Part shown: in pieces, positions 28,120 through 37,117 of the stretch
Layout: the number at the start of each line of letters is the position of its first letter
How positions within the stretch are numbered: the first letter of the stretch is position 1
Assembly (NCBI RefSeq): GCF_030268205.1
Contig: NZ_BSQF01000001.1
Span: 1,470,649 to 1,534,648 of the forward strand
DNA: 64,000 bases
Origin: Allomuricauda sp. NBRC 101325
Lineage (GTDB): Bacteria > Bacteroidota > Bacteroidia > Flavobacteriales > Flavobacteriaceae
Direction: 5' to 3'
The notes under the pieces: generated by a model
Seen by the model: only the letters and a program-made list of their open reading frames with translations
The model's database searches: none
Told to the model about the DNA's origin: nothing
Translations under genes and position numbers: made by a program

Positions 28120-29856
28120 ATGAAAAAGGAAAACATCATTTATATCGGAATTGCCGTTGTGGTCGGTCTATTGGTCGGGTACTTCATTTTTAGTGGCAAT
28201 ACAGAAACCACCACTCCGGATGAGCATGACCACAGTACCGAAATTACAACGGGCGAAATGTGGACTTGTTCCATGCACCCACAGATCATGCAGCCCGAAT
28301 CAGGTTCTTGCCCTATTTGTGGTATGGATTTGATTCCTGCGGACAATGGAGGAGAGGGATTGGCTGTCAACCAAATAAAAATGACCGAGAATGCCATGGT
28401 TTTGGCAGGCGTGGAAACCGTGATGGTCGGAACAGGAGTTGATGGGGAAGACCATATCAAGATTTCAGGGAAAGTTGCTGTCAACCAAGAATCGGATGCG
28501 GTGCAATCCGCTTATTTTGATGGTAGGATTGAAAGTATAAGTGTAAATTTTGAAGGGGAAGAAGTGCGCAAAGGTCAAAAGTTGGCCACAATTTATGCCC
28601 CAGCTTTGGTTTCGGCCCAGCAAGAATTATTGACGGCTGCCAAGTTAAAAGCATCACAACCGCAACTGTACCAAGCCGTTCGTAACAAATTAAAGTTGTG
28701 GAAGCTATCAGATTCCCAAATTGACCAAATTGAAGGTTCAGGAAAGGTAATGGAAAACTTCCCGGTATATGCCAATGTTAGTGGTGTGGTTTCAGAAATT
28801 ATGGTAGAGGAAGGCGATTACATTAAAACAGGTTCGCCTTTGGTAAAAGTAGCTAATTTGAACTCGGTTTGGGCCATTTTTGATGCCTATGAAAACCAAT
28901 TGAGTCTATTTAAGGAAGGTCAAACATTGAATGTGAAAACCAATTCTTATCCGAATGAAACCTTTACTGCGAAGGTTTCCTTTGTGGCTCCAGTATTGAA
29001 CAAGCAAACCAGAACTTTGGAAGTTCGTGCAGAACTCGATAACAAAAAAGGAATGCTAAAACCTGGCATGTTTGTGCAGGCAGAGGTTCAGGTGGCGAAC
29101 AATCGAGATGGGGAAGTATTGACCATTCCAGAAAGTGCTGTGTTGTGGACGGGCAAACGTTCTTTGGTATATGTGCAACCTAGTCCAAATACATCTACTT
29201 TTGAAATGCGCGAAGTGGAGCTTGGCAATTTGATGAATGGCAGTTATGTGGTCAATTCAGGATTGCAATCAGGAGAAATGATTGTAGCCAAAGGAACATT
29301 TACAGTGGATGCTGCAGCCCAATTGCAGGGCAAAAAGTCCATGATGAATCAAGAGGAAGAGACCATGCAGATTGGTCACGAAGGGCATTCCGAAATGGGT
29401 AGTAGTATGAAAATGGAATTTTCAAAAGAAGCTGAAACAAAATTTGGCGAACTTTTAAAGGTGTATCTGGATTTGAAAGATGCTTTGGTTGCTTCAGATC
29501 AGGAACAAACTCAAAAGTTAGCACAAAAAGGAGCAGGAATTGCCGCAACCATAACGGGTCTTCATATGGATGATATGGGGAAAAGCCATATCACACAATT
29601 GGCAAAGCAATTGACGGAATTGGCATCCAAAAAAGATTTGGCAGGTCAGCGTGAAGATTTTGTTTTGCTTTCCCAAAACATGATTCAAATTGGACAACAA
29701 ATGCCAGGTTTGGATGCAAAACTTTATGTGCAACATTGCCCAATGGCCAATAACGATAAGGGTGCCAATTGGCTTAGTTTGGAAGAGGAAATCCGAAATC
29801 CCTATTATGGGGATGCCATGCTCACTTGCGGTAGTGTGGTGCAAACTATCAACTAA
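28120..29856 (+). CDS. cusB: CusB-type RND periplasmic adaptor with HMBD and DUF3347-like domain
   Basis: Membrane-anchored adaptor (hydrophobic 6-24) linking the CusA-type pump to the TolC-type channel and delivering metal. Seen: an HMBD module near the N terminus (Cys50, Met52, His53, Cys64, Cys67, Met69), the adaptor core with barrel-sandwich, lipoyl and beta-barrel segments (about 100-400), and a C-terminal helical domain (about 430-578) resembling DUF3347, ending with a CPMA and a CGS cysteine motif. 578 residues. It is encoded far from cusA, at the end of the cluster after copA, an unusual order. Confidence 0.9.
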   Translation: MKKENIIYIGIAVVVGLLVGYFIFSGNTETTTPDEHDHSTEITTGEMWTCSMHPQIMQPESGSCPICGMDLIPADNGGEGLAVNQIKMTENAMVLAGVETVMVGTGVDGEDHIKISGKVAVNQESDAVQSAYFDGRIESISVNFEGEEVRKGQKLATIYAPALVSAQQELLTAAKLKASQPQLYQAVRNKLKLWKLSDSQIDQIEGSGKVMENFPVYANVSGVVSEIMVEEGDYIKTGSPLVKVANLNSVWAIFDAYENQLSLFKEGQTLNVKTNSYPNETFTAKVSFVAPVLNKQTRTLEVRAELDNKKGMLKPGMFVQAEVQVANNRDGEVLTIPESAVLWTGKRSLVYVQPSPNTSTFEMREVELGNLMNGSYVVNSGLQSGEMIVAKGTFTVDAAAQLQGKKSMMNQEEETMQIGHEGHSEMGSSMKMEFSKEAETKFGELLKVYLDLKDALVASDQEQTQKLAQKGAGIAATITGLHMDDMGKSHITQLAKQLTELASKKDLAGQREDFVLLSQNMIQIGQQMPGLDAKLYVQHCPMANNDKGANWLSLEEEIRNPYYGDAMLTCGSVVQTIN

Positions 29857-29943
29857 AAAATATTTTAGTTAATATTTAGCCAACAAAAATCTACGGATTC
29901 AAAACTAGAATACATTTACATCAGTTTTTTAATTTATTGACTG

Positions 29944-30039
29944 ATGAAACAAGCAAAGTCAAACGGAAAGTCATCTCCTGCAAAAGCTGTTAAAACTGTT
30001 GCAAAGAAGACCACCCAAGCTACTGGTAAAAAGAAGTAA
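29944..30039 (+). CDS. Very small lysine-rich peptide (31 residues), histone-H1-tail-like
   Basis: ATG at 29944 to TAA at 30037-30039 encodes a 31-residue peptide with about ten lysines, no acidic residues, and an Ala/Pro/Thr/Lys composition like histone H1 or HU tails (SPAKAVKTVAKKT). It is 87 bases after the cusB stop and is followed by two hairpins, so it looks like a separate small transcript. A nucleic-acid-binding role is composition-based inference; a chance ORF remains possible because of its size. Confidence 0.5.
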   Translation: MKQAKSNGKSSPAKAVKTVAKKTTQATGKKK

Positions 30040-30051
30040 CTAGGTGATTTT

Positions 30052-30069
30052 TGGCTCAAAGAGCCATTT
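30052..30069 (+). terminator. Short hairpin after the lysine-rich peptide gene
   Basis: Six-bp stem TGGCTC / GAGCCA with loop AAA followed by TTTA, 12 bases after the stop of the small peptide gene. A weak intrinsic terminator, reinforced by the stronger one at 30086. Confidence 0.5.
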
Positions 30070-30085
30070 ACTCAAGATGCAAAAA

Positions 30086-30120
30086 AAACGCCCCGATGAA
30101 AATCGGGGCGTTTCTATTTT
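30086..30120. terminator. Strong bidirectional intrinsic terminator
   Basis: Perfect 12-bp stem AAACGCCCCGAT / ATCGGGGCGTTT closed by a GAAA tetraloop, with T-rich tracts on both strands. It separates the plus-strand copper region and small peptide gene from the convergent groEL gene. Confidence 0.92.
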
Positions 30121-30138
30121 AATCCGAATAAGATGATC

Positions 30139-31821
<1,683 letters not shown>

Positions 31822-31860
31822 TCAGACAGGAACTTATTTAGTTTTACTTTTAGGTTTAGA

Positions 31861-31887
31861 TGGATTCCCGTTTTTACGGGAATGACA
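31861..31887. repeat. Intergenic palindromic repeat, copy 1 (groES-groEL gap)
   Basis: Inverted repeat ATTCCCGT / ACGGGAAT with a four-base TTTT loop, flanked by TGG and GACA. Its reverse complement matches 20 of 27 positions of the element at 48983. If transcribed with groES it would form a hairpin between the two cistrons. Confidence 0.7.
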
Positions 31888-31893
31888 TGCTGG

Positions 31894-32172
31894 TTATACT
31901 ATTGCCAAAATATCACTCTCGCGCATCATTAAATAGTCGGTGCCATCGAACTTAAGTTCGGTACCGGCATATTTTCCATAAAGCACAGTATCACCAACGG
32001 AAACCGTCAATTTTTCATCTTTGGTTCCAGGACCCACGGCCACTACAGTGCCTTTTTGTGGTTTCTCCTTAGCGTTGTCCGGGATGATGATACCGGAGGC
32101 AGTTTTGGTCTCGGCCTGAAGCGGCTCGATCAAAACCCTGTCTGCCAATGGTCTGATATTTAATTTAGCCAT
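31894..32172 (-). CDS. groES: Co-chaperonin GroES (Hsp10)
   Basis: Heptameric lid of the GroEL cage. 92 residues with the family N terminus ([13 protein letters not shown]), the mobile loop [12 protein letters not shown] and a final RESDILAIV. First gene of groES-groEL on the minus strand. No CIRCE inverted repeat (HrcA site) and no TAnnTTTG box was recognised in the short region between this gene and secG. Confidence 0.98.
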   Translation of the reverse strand: MAKLNIRPLADRVLIEPLQAETKTASGIIIPDNAKEKPQKGTVVAVGPGTKDEKLTVSVGDTVLYGKYAGTELKFDGTDYLMMRESDILAIV

Positions 32173-32263
32173 ATTTATAATTTTTAGGTGTTTGTTTTAA
32201 AAATTCTGGAATCTAAAAGGCAGAAATTATGCCAATGCACAAAACCTGACATTCTGGAAAATA

Positions 32264-32298
32264 AAAATGCCAGCTTGTCATTTAAGCTGGCATTTTTT
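32264..32298. terminator. Intrinsic terminator downstream of secG
   Basis: Nine-bp stem TGCCAGCTT / AAGCTGGCA with a seven-base loop and T runs on both strands. On the minus strand it ends the secG transcript before the groES promoter region. Confidence 0.85.
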
Positions 32299-32316
32299 CA
32301 AGTGTTGTCACTTATT

Positions 32317-32676
32317 TTATCCGATGGTATCTGTTGGACTTGGAGTCGTAGCAGGTACTTGTTCCGGTACTTCTTCTGGAATGGTCTCTGGGATTTCGGT
32401 ATCGTTACCATCCAATAATTTAGAATCTGCTTGGCTGTAGTTTCCTTTTAAGGAAACATTCGAAAGCAAAATCAAAACTATCAACAAAGTGGAAAGGGTC
32501 CAAGTACTCTTGTCCAAAAAGTCGCCGGTCTTTTTTACACCACCAACTACTTGGTTACCACTTCCGCCAAAGGATGAAGATAACCCACCACCTTTAGGGT
32601 TTTGGACCATAATGACCAAAATCAACAAAAGGCACACGATAATAATCAATACCAAAAAAATTGTAAACGTGCTCAT
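32317..32676 (-). CDS. secG: Preprotein translocase subunit SecG with acidic/proline C-terminal tail
   Basis: Small inner-membrane subunit of SecYEG. Seen: hydrophobic segment 4-24, the conserved VQNPKGGGLSSSFGG loop, and a second hydrophobic segment about 56-76. The protein continues with a tail of about 40 residues (85-119) dominated by Pro, Glu and Thr (TEIPETIPEEVPEQ), absent from E. coli SecG but common in Bacteroidota. Last gene of the run sigma-54 activator, lptE, hypothetical, secG. Confidence 0.92.
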   Translation of the reverse strand: MSTFTIFLVLIIIVCLLLILVIMVQNPKGGGLSSSFGGSGNQVVGGVKKTGDFLDKSTWTLSTLLIVLILLSNVSLKGNYSQADSKLLDGNDTEIPETIPEEVPEQVPATTPSPTDTIG

Positions 32677-32686
32677 ATCTTAATTC

Positions 32687-33553
32687 TTATTCTTTTTCTT
32701 TCTGCAGTTTCTTCACCGCCTGAATTTGGTCTGCAAAGAAACCACTTTTTTCTGGATATTTCAAACTCAATATTTTAAAAGCTTGAATGGCTTTTTTGTA
32801 CTTCTTTTGCTCCAAATAAACCTTGGCCAAAGTCTCTGTCATCAACTCGTTTTGATCAATTTTGGTCGACTCTTTTATGTTGATTTTTTGGTTGGATTCC
32901 TTGGGTACTATTTTAGGGTTGTTCTGAATGAATTTGTCCAAGAGCTCAAATTTTTTCTTACGCTCGAGTTCATCCATTTCATTGGATTCGGGTTGCGGAT
33001 CTTCTTCTGGTTTATTGGTCAATTGAAGCCACTCGGTAAAGGAGTGTTTTTCTTTTTTTGTAAAAGGAATGGGTTTGCCAATGTTCAAGGTTGGTTCCGA
33101 TTGCTCCGCTTCTTCCTTCGTTACTTTGGTTTTGAACAGTTTTGGGTTCAAAATCTGTTCGGCATCCTGAATAGTTTGAGGCAGTGCAGGTTCGGTGGAT
33201 TCTACCAACATGATTTCTGCATTTGGGTTGGGTGCTATTTCTTCCGAAACGGCTTCTTGGTCTTCGGGTTTGGAACCCCTTCCTGCAATGGCGTCCGCTA
33301 TGTTGTTTTGAATAAATTCTTTGGAAGTGATATAATCAAAAAGTACGTCGCGGTCAGCAGTATGGGCTGCGGTTACCTTTAAGGCGTTGTTGTATTTGTA
33401 ACTGTCCAGATTTTTAAGCCCCTTTAAATGCAGCGCCCTTGCGGCCTGAAAATAGGGGTATTCCTCAATAATATCTTCCAGTTCCCTCGTTTGTTTTGGG
33501 GAGAGGATGGTGTTTGAGTTTTGAAGAATATGTATAAAATCTGAAACGTTCAT
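32687..33553 (-). CDS. Conserved hypothetical protein, C-terminal TPR-like
   Basis: 288 residues, no export signal. The N-terminal 80 residues are helical (segment EEYPYFQAARALHLKGLKN). A charged low-complexity middle (about 95-215) follows. The C-terminal 50 residues (LAKVYLEQKKYKKAIQAFKILSLKYPEKS in sense, residues about 240-270) resemble one tetratricopeptide repeat. It lies between lptE (six-base gap) and secG (10-base gap), an arrangement I recall as conserved in Flavobacteriia. Function unknown; a protein-interaction adaptor near envelope-export genes is only a guess. Confidence 0.75.
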   Translation of the reverse strand: MNVSDFIHILQNSNTILSPKQTRELEDIIEEYPYFQAARALHLKGLKNLDSYKYNNALKVTAAHTADRDVLFDYITSKEFIQNNIADAIAGRGSKPEDQEAVSEEIAPNPNAEIMLVESTEPALPQTIQDAEQILNPKLFKTKVTKEEAEQSEPTLNIGKPIPFTKKEKHSFTEWLQLTNKPEEDPQPESNEMDELERKKKFELLDKFIQNNPKIVPKESNQKINIKESTKIDQNELMTETLAKVYLEQKKYKKAIQAFKILSLKYPEKSGFFADQIQAVKKLQKEKE

Positions 33554-33559
33554 ATCGTT

Positions 33560-34081
33560 TTACCAGTTGCCTAATGAGGCATTAAAAATATCCTGCGTCA
33601 ATCGTTCGAAAATTTCTTCGTGTGCTGTGGCTTGAATTGAGGGCAAGGAAGCTGCGGCATCAAAATCATAAAAGAAAGAGAACCTGCGTTCAAAATCGTT
33701 TTCCTGTTTTTTGGTGTTGAAAAACCGAACATTTACACTCATGGTCAGGCGGTTTTGGGATGTACGTTGGTCTGAGGTGGCTGTCATTGGAACCACTTTA
33801 TACTCTATGATTTCCCCTTCGTATACCAAATCCCCATTAGATCCGGTTAGCGAAAGACTGGTCAGGTTATTGATCATGTCCTGAAGCGCCAACGTAAAAT
33901 CACGATCCAAACCTGGAACAATAGTGGAACCCGGGGTTTGATCTGCGTAATTTTGAAAAAAGTTTACCTGAAAGGATTGCGCATCGCCTACATCGGCACC
34001 GGAAAAATTATAGGCTCCACATCCTGATAAAAAGAGGAACAAACCTAAAAATGTAACTTTACCTTTTTTAAATAATGTCAT
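33560..34081 (-). CDS. lptE: LPS-assembly lipoprotein LptE
   Basis: Outer-membrane lipoprotein that plugs and assists the LptD translocon for lipopolysaccharide. ATG at 34081 is preferred: an upstream TTG at 34111 would add a poor signal sequence. Seen: signal with lipobox FLSGC (Cys21) followed by GAYNFSG, typical of Bacteroidota LptE, and a beta-rich domain of about 150 residues. 173 residues. Starts 26 bases after the sigma-54 activator stop. Confidence 0.88.
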   Translation of the reverse strand: MTLFKKGKVTFLGLFLFLSGCGAYNFSGADVGDAQSFQVNFFQNYADQTPGSTIVPGLDRDFTLALQDMINNLTSLSLTGSNGDLVYEGEIIEYKVVPMTATSDQRTSQNRLTMSVNVRFFNTKKQENDFERRFSFFYDFDAAASLPSIQATAHEEIFERLTQDIFNASLGNW

Positions 34082-34107
34082 ATACTTTAAATGTATTTGG
34101 CGCAAGA

Positions 34108-35388
34108 TCAAAGATCGTATTGTTTTATTTTTCTATATAATGTTCGTTCGGAAATGCCCAATTCTGAAGCGGCGGCTTTTCGTTTGCCTTTGTTGCGCTC
34201 CAACGATTTTTTGATCAATTCGATTTCCTTGTCTTGTAAAGATAGGGTTTCTTCCTCTTCAATTTCTTCAGCAAAATGGTAACGATCCTCTTGAGGTTGT
34301 GAAGTTAAAGTAGGATTGGAGGCTTCCATCACTGGCTCTGGAAGATGCAAAAGTTTGGTTGGCACGGTTTCTTCGTGCTCTATGTCTTCCTCATCAACAT
34401 CGCCATAGATTTTTCGGATCAAGCCTTCATTTTCTTCCTGAACTTTAGAGGTGTCATTGTCTTTGAGCAATTCAAGGGTAAGCTTTTTTAAATCATTGAG
34501 GTCACTTTTCATATCAAAAAGCACCTTGTACAAAATTTCACGCTCGTTGCTAAAATCACTTTCTTTTTTGTTGTGCTCCACCACGGCAGGTAAATTGGAA
34601 CCAGTAGCATTGGGCAAATAACTGCTAAGCGTTGCGGCCGAAATGATCCTGTTTTCCTCCAGAACAGAAATTTGCTCGGCGATGTTTCGCAATTGCCTCA
34701 CGTTTCCGGGCCAGCGATACCTTAATAATAATTGAATGGCCTGATCGTCCAAACGGATAGTGGGCATTTTGTATTTCTGACCAAAATCGGAAGCAAATTT
34801 TCTAAAAAGCAAGTGAATGTCCTCTTGTCTATCGCGAAGTGCAGGTAAACCAATTTCCACCGTACTCAAACGATAGTAGAGGTCTTCACGGAATTTTTCC
34901 TTTTTAATAGCCTCGAACATATTAATGTTGGTTGCGGCCACAATGCGAACATCGGTTTTTTGTACTTGGGAAGAACCTACCTTTAAAAATTCCCCATTTT
35001 CCAGAACACGCAACAATCGAACTTGGGTGGTCAACGGAAGTTCGCCTACCTCATCCAAAAAGATGGTTCCGCCATCGGCTACTTCAAAGTAACCGCTACG
35101 GGTTTGGGTAGCCCCGGTAAAGGCTCCTTTTTCGTGTCCAAACAACTCACTGTCGATGGTTCCCTCGGGAATCGCCCCACAGTTTACCGCAATATATTTG
35201 GCATGCTTGCGGTGCGACAGGGAATGGATGATCTTGGGAATGGATTCTTTTCCCACCCCACTTTCACCCGTTACCAAAACGGAAATATCGGTCGGGGCCA
35301 CCTGAATGGCTTTTTCTATGGCACGATTGAGTTTTACATCGTTTCCGATGATCTCGAACCGTTGTTTTATGGATTGAATGCTTTCCAT
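34108..35388 (-). CDS. Sigma-54-dependent transcriptional activator without receiver domain
   Basis: AAA+ enhancer-binding protein that remodels sigma-54 RNA polymerase. Seen: AAA+ domain from about residue 12 to 240 with Walker A GESGVGKE (41-48), the sigma-54-contacting GAFTGA loop (88-93), Walker B LDEVGE (111-116), and a C-terminal Fis-type helix-turn-helix (about 385-426, RKAAASELGISERTLYRKI). No N-terminal regulatory domain, so like PspF it must be controlled in trans. A long acidic linker (about 270-380) is unusual. Operonic with lptE, suggesting a link with LPS export. Confidence 0.92.
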   Translation of the reverse strand: MESIQSIKQRFEIIGNDVKLNRAIEKAIQVAPTDISVLVTGESGVGKESIPKIIHSLSHRKHAKYIAVNCGAIPEGTIDSELFGHEKGAFTGATQTRSGYFEVADGGTIFLDEVGELPLTTQVRLLRVLENGEFLKVGSSQVQKTDVRIVAATNINMFEAIKKEKFREDLYYRLSTVEIGLPALRDRQEDIHLLFRKFASDFGQKYKMPTIRLDDQAIQLLLRYRWPGNVRQLRNIAEQISVLEENRIISAATLSSYLPNATGSNLPAVVEHNKKESDFSNEREILYKVLFDMKSDLNDLKKLTLELLKDNDTSKVQEENEGLIRKIYGDVDEEDIEHEETVPTKLLHLPEPVMEASNPTLTSQPQEDRYHFAEEIEEEETLSLQDKEIELIKKSLERNKGKRKAAASELGISERTLYRKIKQYDL

Positions 35389-35394
35389 ATGTTT

Positions 35395-35414
35395 ATTCCT
35401 GTGAAGGCAGGAAT
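35395..35414. repeat. Intergenic palindromic repeat, copy 2
   Basis: ATTCCTG / CAGGAAT arms with loop TGAAGG in the gap between miaB and the sigma-54 activator gene. Same core as the elements at 31861 and 48983. Confidence 0.65.
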
Positions 35415-35440
35415 CTTATTTTTTTGAATTCAAGATAATG

Positions 35441-35458
35441 CTTCGACTCCGCTCAGCG
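35441..35458. repeat. CTTCGACTCCGCTCAGCG dispersed-repeat-like motif
   Basis: An 18-base GC-rich word in an AT-rich gap, resembling motifs (TTCGACT.CGCTCAG) that I recall as dispersed between genes in flavobacterial genomes. Only one copy is seen in this window. Confidence 0.35.
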
Positions 35459-35482
35459 TCCGTCTAGAAAAACAAAAGGTTA

Positions 35483-36946
35483 TTAATTGTTTTTAGAATA
35501 TCCCACTGCTTCTCCAAGTAGGGTTGCAGAAGTACATTCGTTGATTTTCACGTTTACAAATTCACCCACTTTATAGGTTTCCTTTGGAAAAATTACTACG
35601 GTGTTCTGTGAATTTCTACCCATCCAGTGCGTGTCGGATCTTTTTGAAGTTCCCTCAATAAGAACTTCTTCCACTTTTCCTACGTGCTCTTGGGTGCGGT
35701 ATAAGCTATGCTTTTGTTGGATATCTATGATTTCCGTAAGTCGTCTTTTCTTGGTTTCCTCGGGCACATCATCATCCATTTTGCGCTCGGCCAAGGTGCC
35801 AGGTCTTTCGGAATAGGCAAACATAAAACCGAAGTCGTATTTCACATATTCCATCAAGCTTAGGGTGTCTTGGTGATCCTCTTCGGTTTCTGTTGGGAAC
35901 CCCGTGATCATATCTTGACTGATGGCACAATCGGGAATAATTTTTTTGATGTTATCGATCAACTCAAAATATTCCTCGCGGGTGTGCAAGCGGTTCATCG
36001 CCTTTAAAATACGGTTGCTACCACTTTGAACGGGTAGGTGGATGTATTTACAGATGTTGTCGTATTTGGCCATGGATTCGATTACATCCAAGGTCATATC
36101 TTGCGGGTTGGAAGTTGAAAAACGGATACGCATTTTAGGTTGGGCCTCTGCCACAAGTTCCAAAAGCTTCGCAAAATTGACGGAAGTCGCTTTTTGCATG
36201 TCCGAAGCTTTTTCGTAATCCTTCTTCAAACCACCGCCATACCAAAGGTAGCTGTCCACATTTTGACCGAGGAGTGTAATTTCTTTGAACCCCTTTTCCC
36301 AAAGATCATTTACTTCTTGCAAAATGGATTGTGGGTCACGACTGCGTTCACGTCCACGGGTAAAAGGCACCACGCAAAACGTGCACATATTGTCGCAACC
36401 ACGTGTAATGGATACAAATGCGGACACTCCATTGGTGTTTAATCGCACAGGAGCCACATCGCCATAGGTTTCATCCTTGGAAAGAATAACGTTTACGGCA
36501 TTTCTTCCTTCATCTATTTCTTGGATGAGGTTGGGTAGGTCTTTATAGGCATCTGGGCCAACGACCATGTCCACGATTTTTTCCTCTTCGAGGAATTTGC
36601 TTTTCAAACGCTCTGCCATGCAACCCAAAACCCCAACTTTCATAGATGGGTTGGTCTTTTTTACGGCATTGAATTTTTCCAAACGCTTACGAACGGTTAG
36701 CTCGGCTTTTTCACGAATTGAACAGGTATTCACCAAAACCAAATCGGCTTCTTCCAAAATTTGGGTGGTATTGAAACCCTCTTTGGCCAAAATAGAGGCC
36801 ACGATTTCACTATCGGAGAAATTCATTTGACAGCCGTAACTTTCTATATAAAGCTTACGAGTGTTCTTTGTGTTGTTCTCCAAGGCCAGTGCACTTCCTT
36901 GCTGGCTTTCGTCAATTATCTTTTCTATGCTTTCTTCCTTGATCAT
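35483..36946 (-). CDS. miaB: tRNA-2-methylthio-N6-dimethylallyladenosine synthase
   Basis: Radical-SAM methylthiotransferase that modifies A37 of tRNAs reading UNN codons. Seen: N-terminal UPF0004 domain with cluster cysteines in YGCQMN, NTCSIRE and LGCMAE; radical-SAM cysteines in CDNMCTFC; and a C-terminal TRAM domain. 487 residues. ATG at 36946, with a TATCTTTG box just upstream. The sigma-54 activator gene follows after about 95 bases containing repeat elements. Confidence 0.96.
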   Translation of the reverse strand: MIKEESIEKIIDESQQGSALALENNTKNTRKLYIESYGCQMNFSDSEIVASILAKEGFNTTQILEEADLVLVNTCSIREKAELTVRKRLEKFNAVKKTNPSMKVGVLGCMAERLKSKFLEEEKIVDMVVGPDAYKDLPNLIQEIDEGRNAVNVILSKDETYGDVAPVRLNTNGVSAFVSITRGCDNMCTFCVVPFTRGRERSRDPQSILQEVNDLWEKGFKEITLLGQNVDSYLWYGGGLKKDYEKASDMQKATSVNFAKLLELVAEAQPKMRIRFSTSNPQDMTLDVIESMAKYDNICKYIHLPVQSGSNRILKAMNRLHTREEYFELIDNIKKIIPDCAISQDMITGFPTETEEDHQDTLSLMEYVKYDFGFMFAYSERPGTLAERKMDDDVPEETKKRRLTEIIDIQQKHSLYRTQEHVGKVEEVLIEGTSKRSDTHWMGRNSQNTVVIFPKETYKVGEFVNVKINECTSATLLGEAVGYSKNN

Positions 36947-36963
36947 ATGGGTACAATGGGGTG

Positions 36964-36971
36964 CAAAGATA
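36964..36971 (-). promoter_or_regulatory. Candidate -7 element (TATCTTTG) for miaB
   Basis: Exact TAnnTTTG match on the minus strand, 17 bases before the ATG; no good -33 TTG was found at 19-23 base spacing. Confidence 0.4.
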
Positions 36972-37063
36972 GTGCTATTTCCAATTTAGTGACATTATGG
37001 CAGTATTTTTTAGGATTATATTGTGTAAACCATTCCATAGTTACTCGCACAGGTTCTTTAAAT

Positions 37064-37098
37064 AAAAACGCCCCGATTCTCATTGGGGCGTTTCTTTT
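37064..37098. terminator. Intrinsic terminator of the Asp-box protein gene
   Basis: Twelve-bp stem AAACGCCCCGAT / ATTGGGGCGTTT (one G-T pair) with loop TCTC and TTTTTATTT on the minus strand. Its left arm is identical to that of the terminator at 30086. Confidence 0.9.
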
Positions 37099-37117
37099 TA
37101 ATTTAGGATTATCCTTT

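Noticed and set aside
34082-34111. TTG start for lptE
   Set aside because: Gives a poor signal sequence, whereas the ATG at 34081 gives a normal lipoprotein signal.
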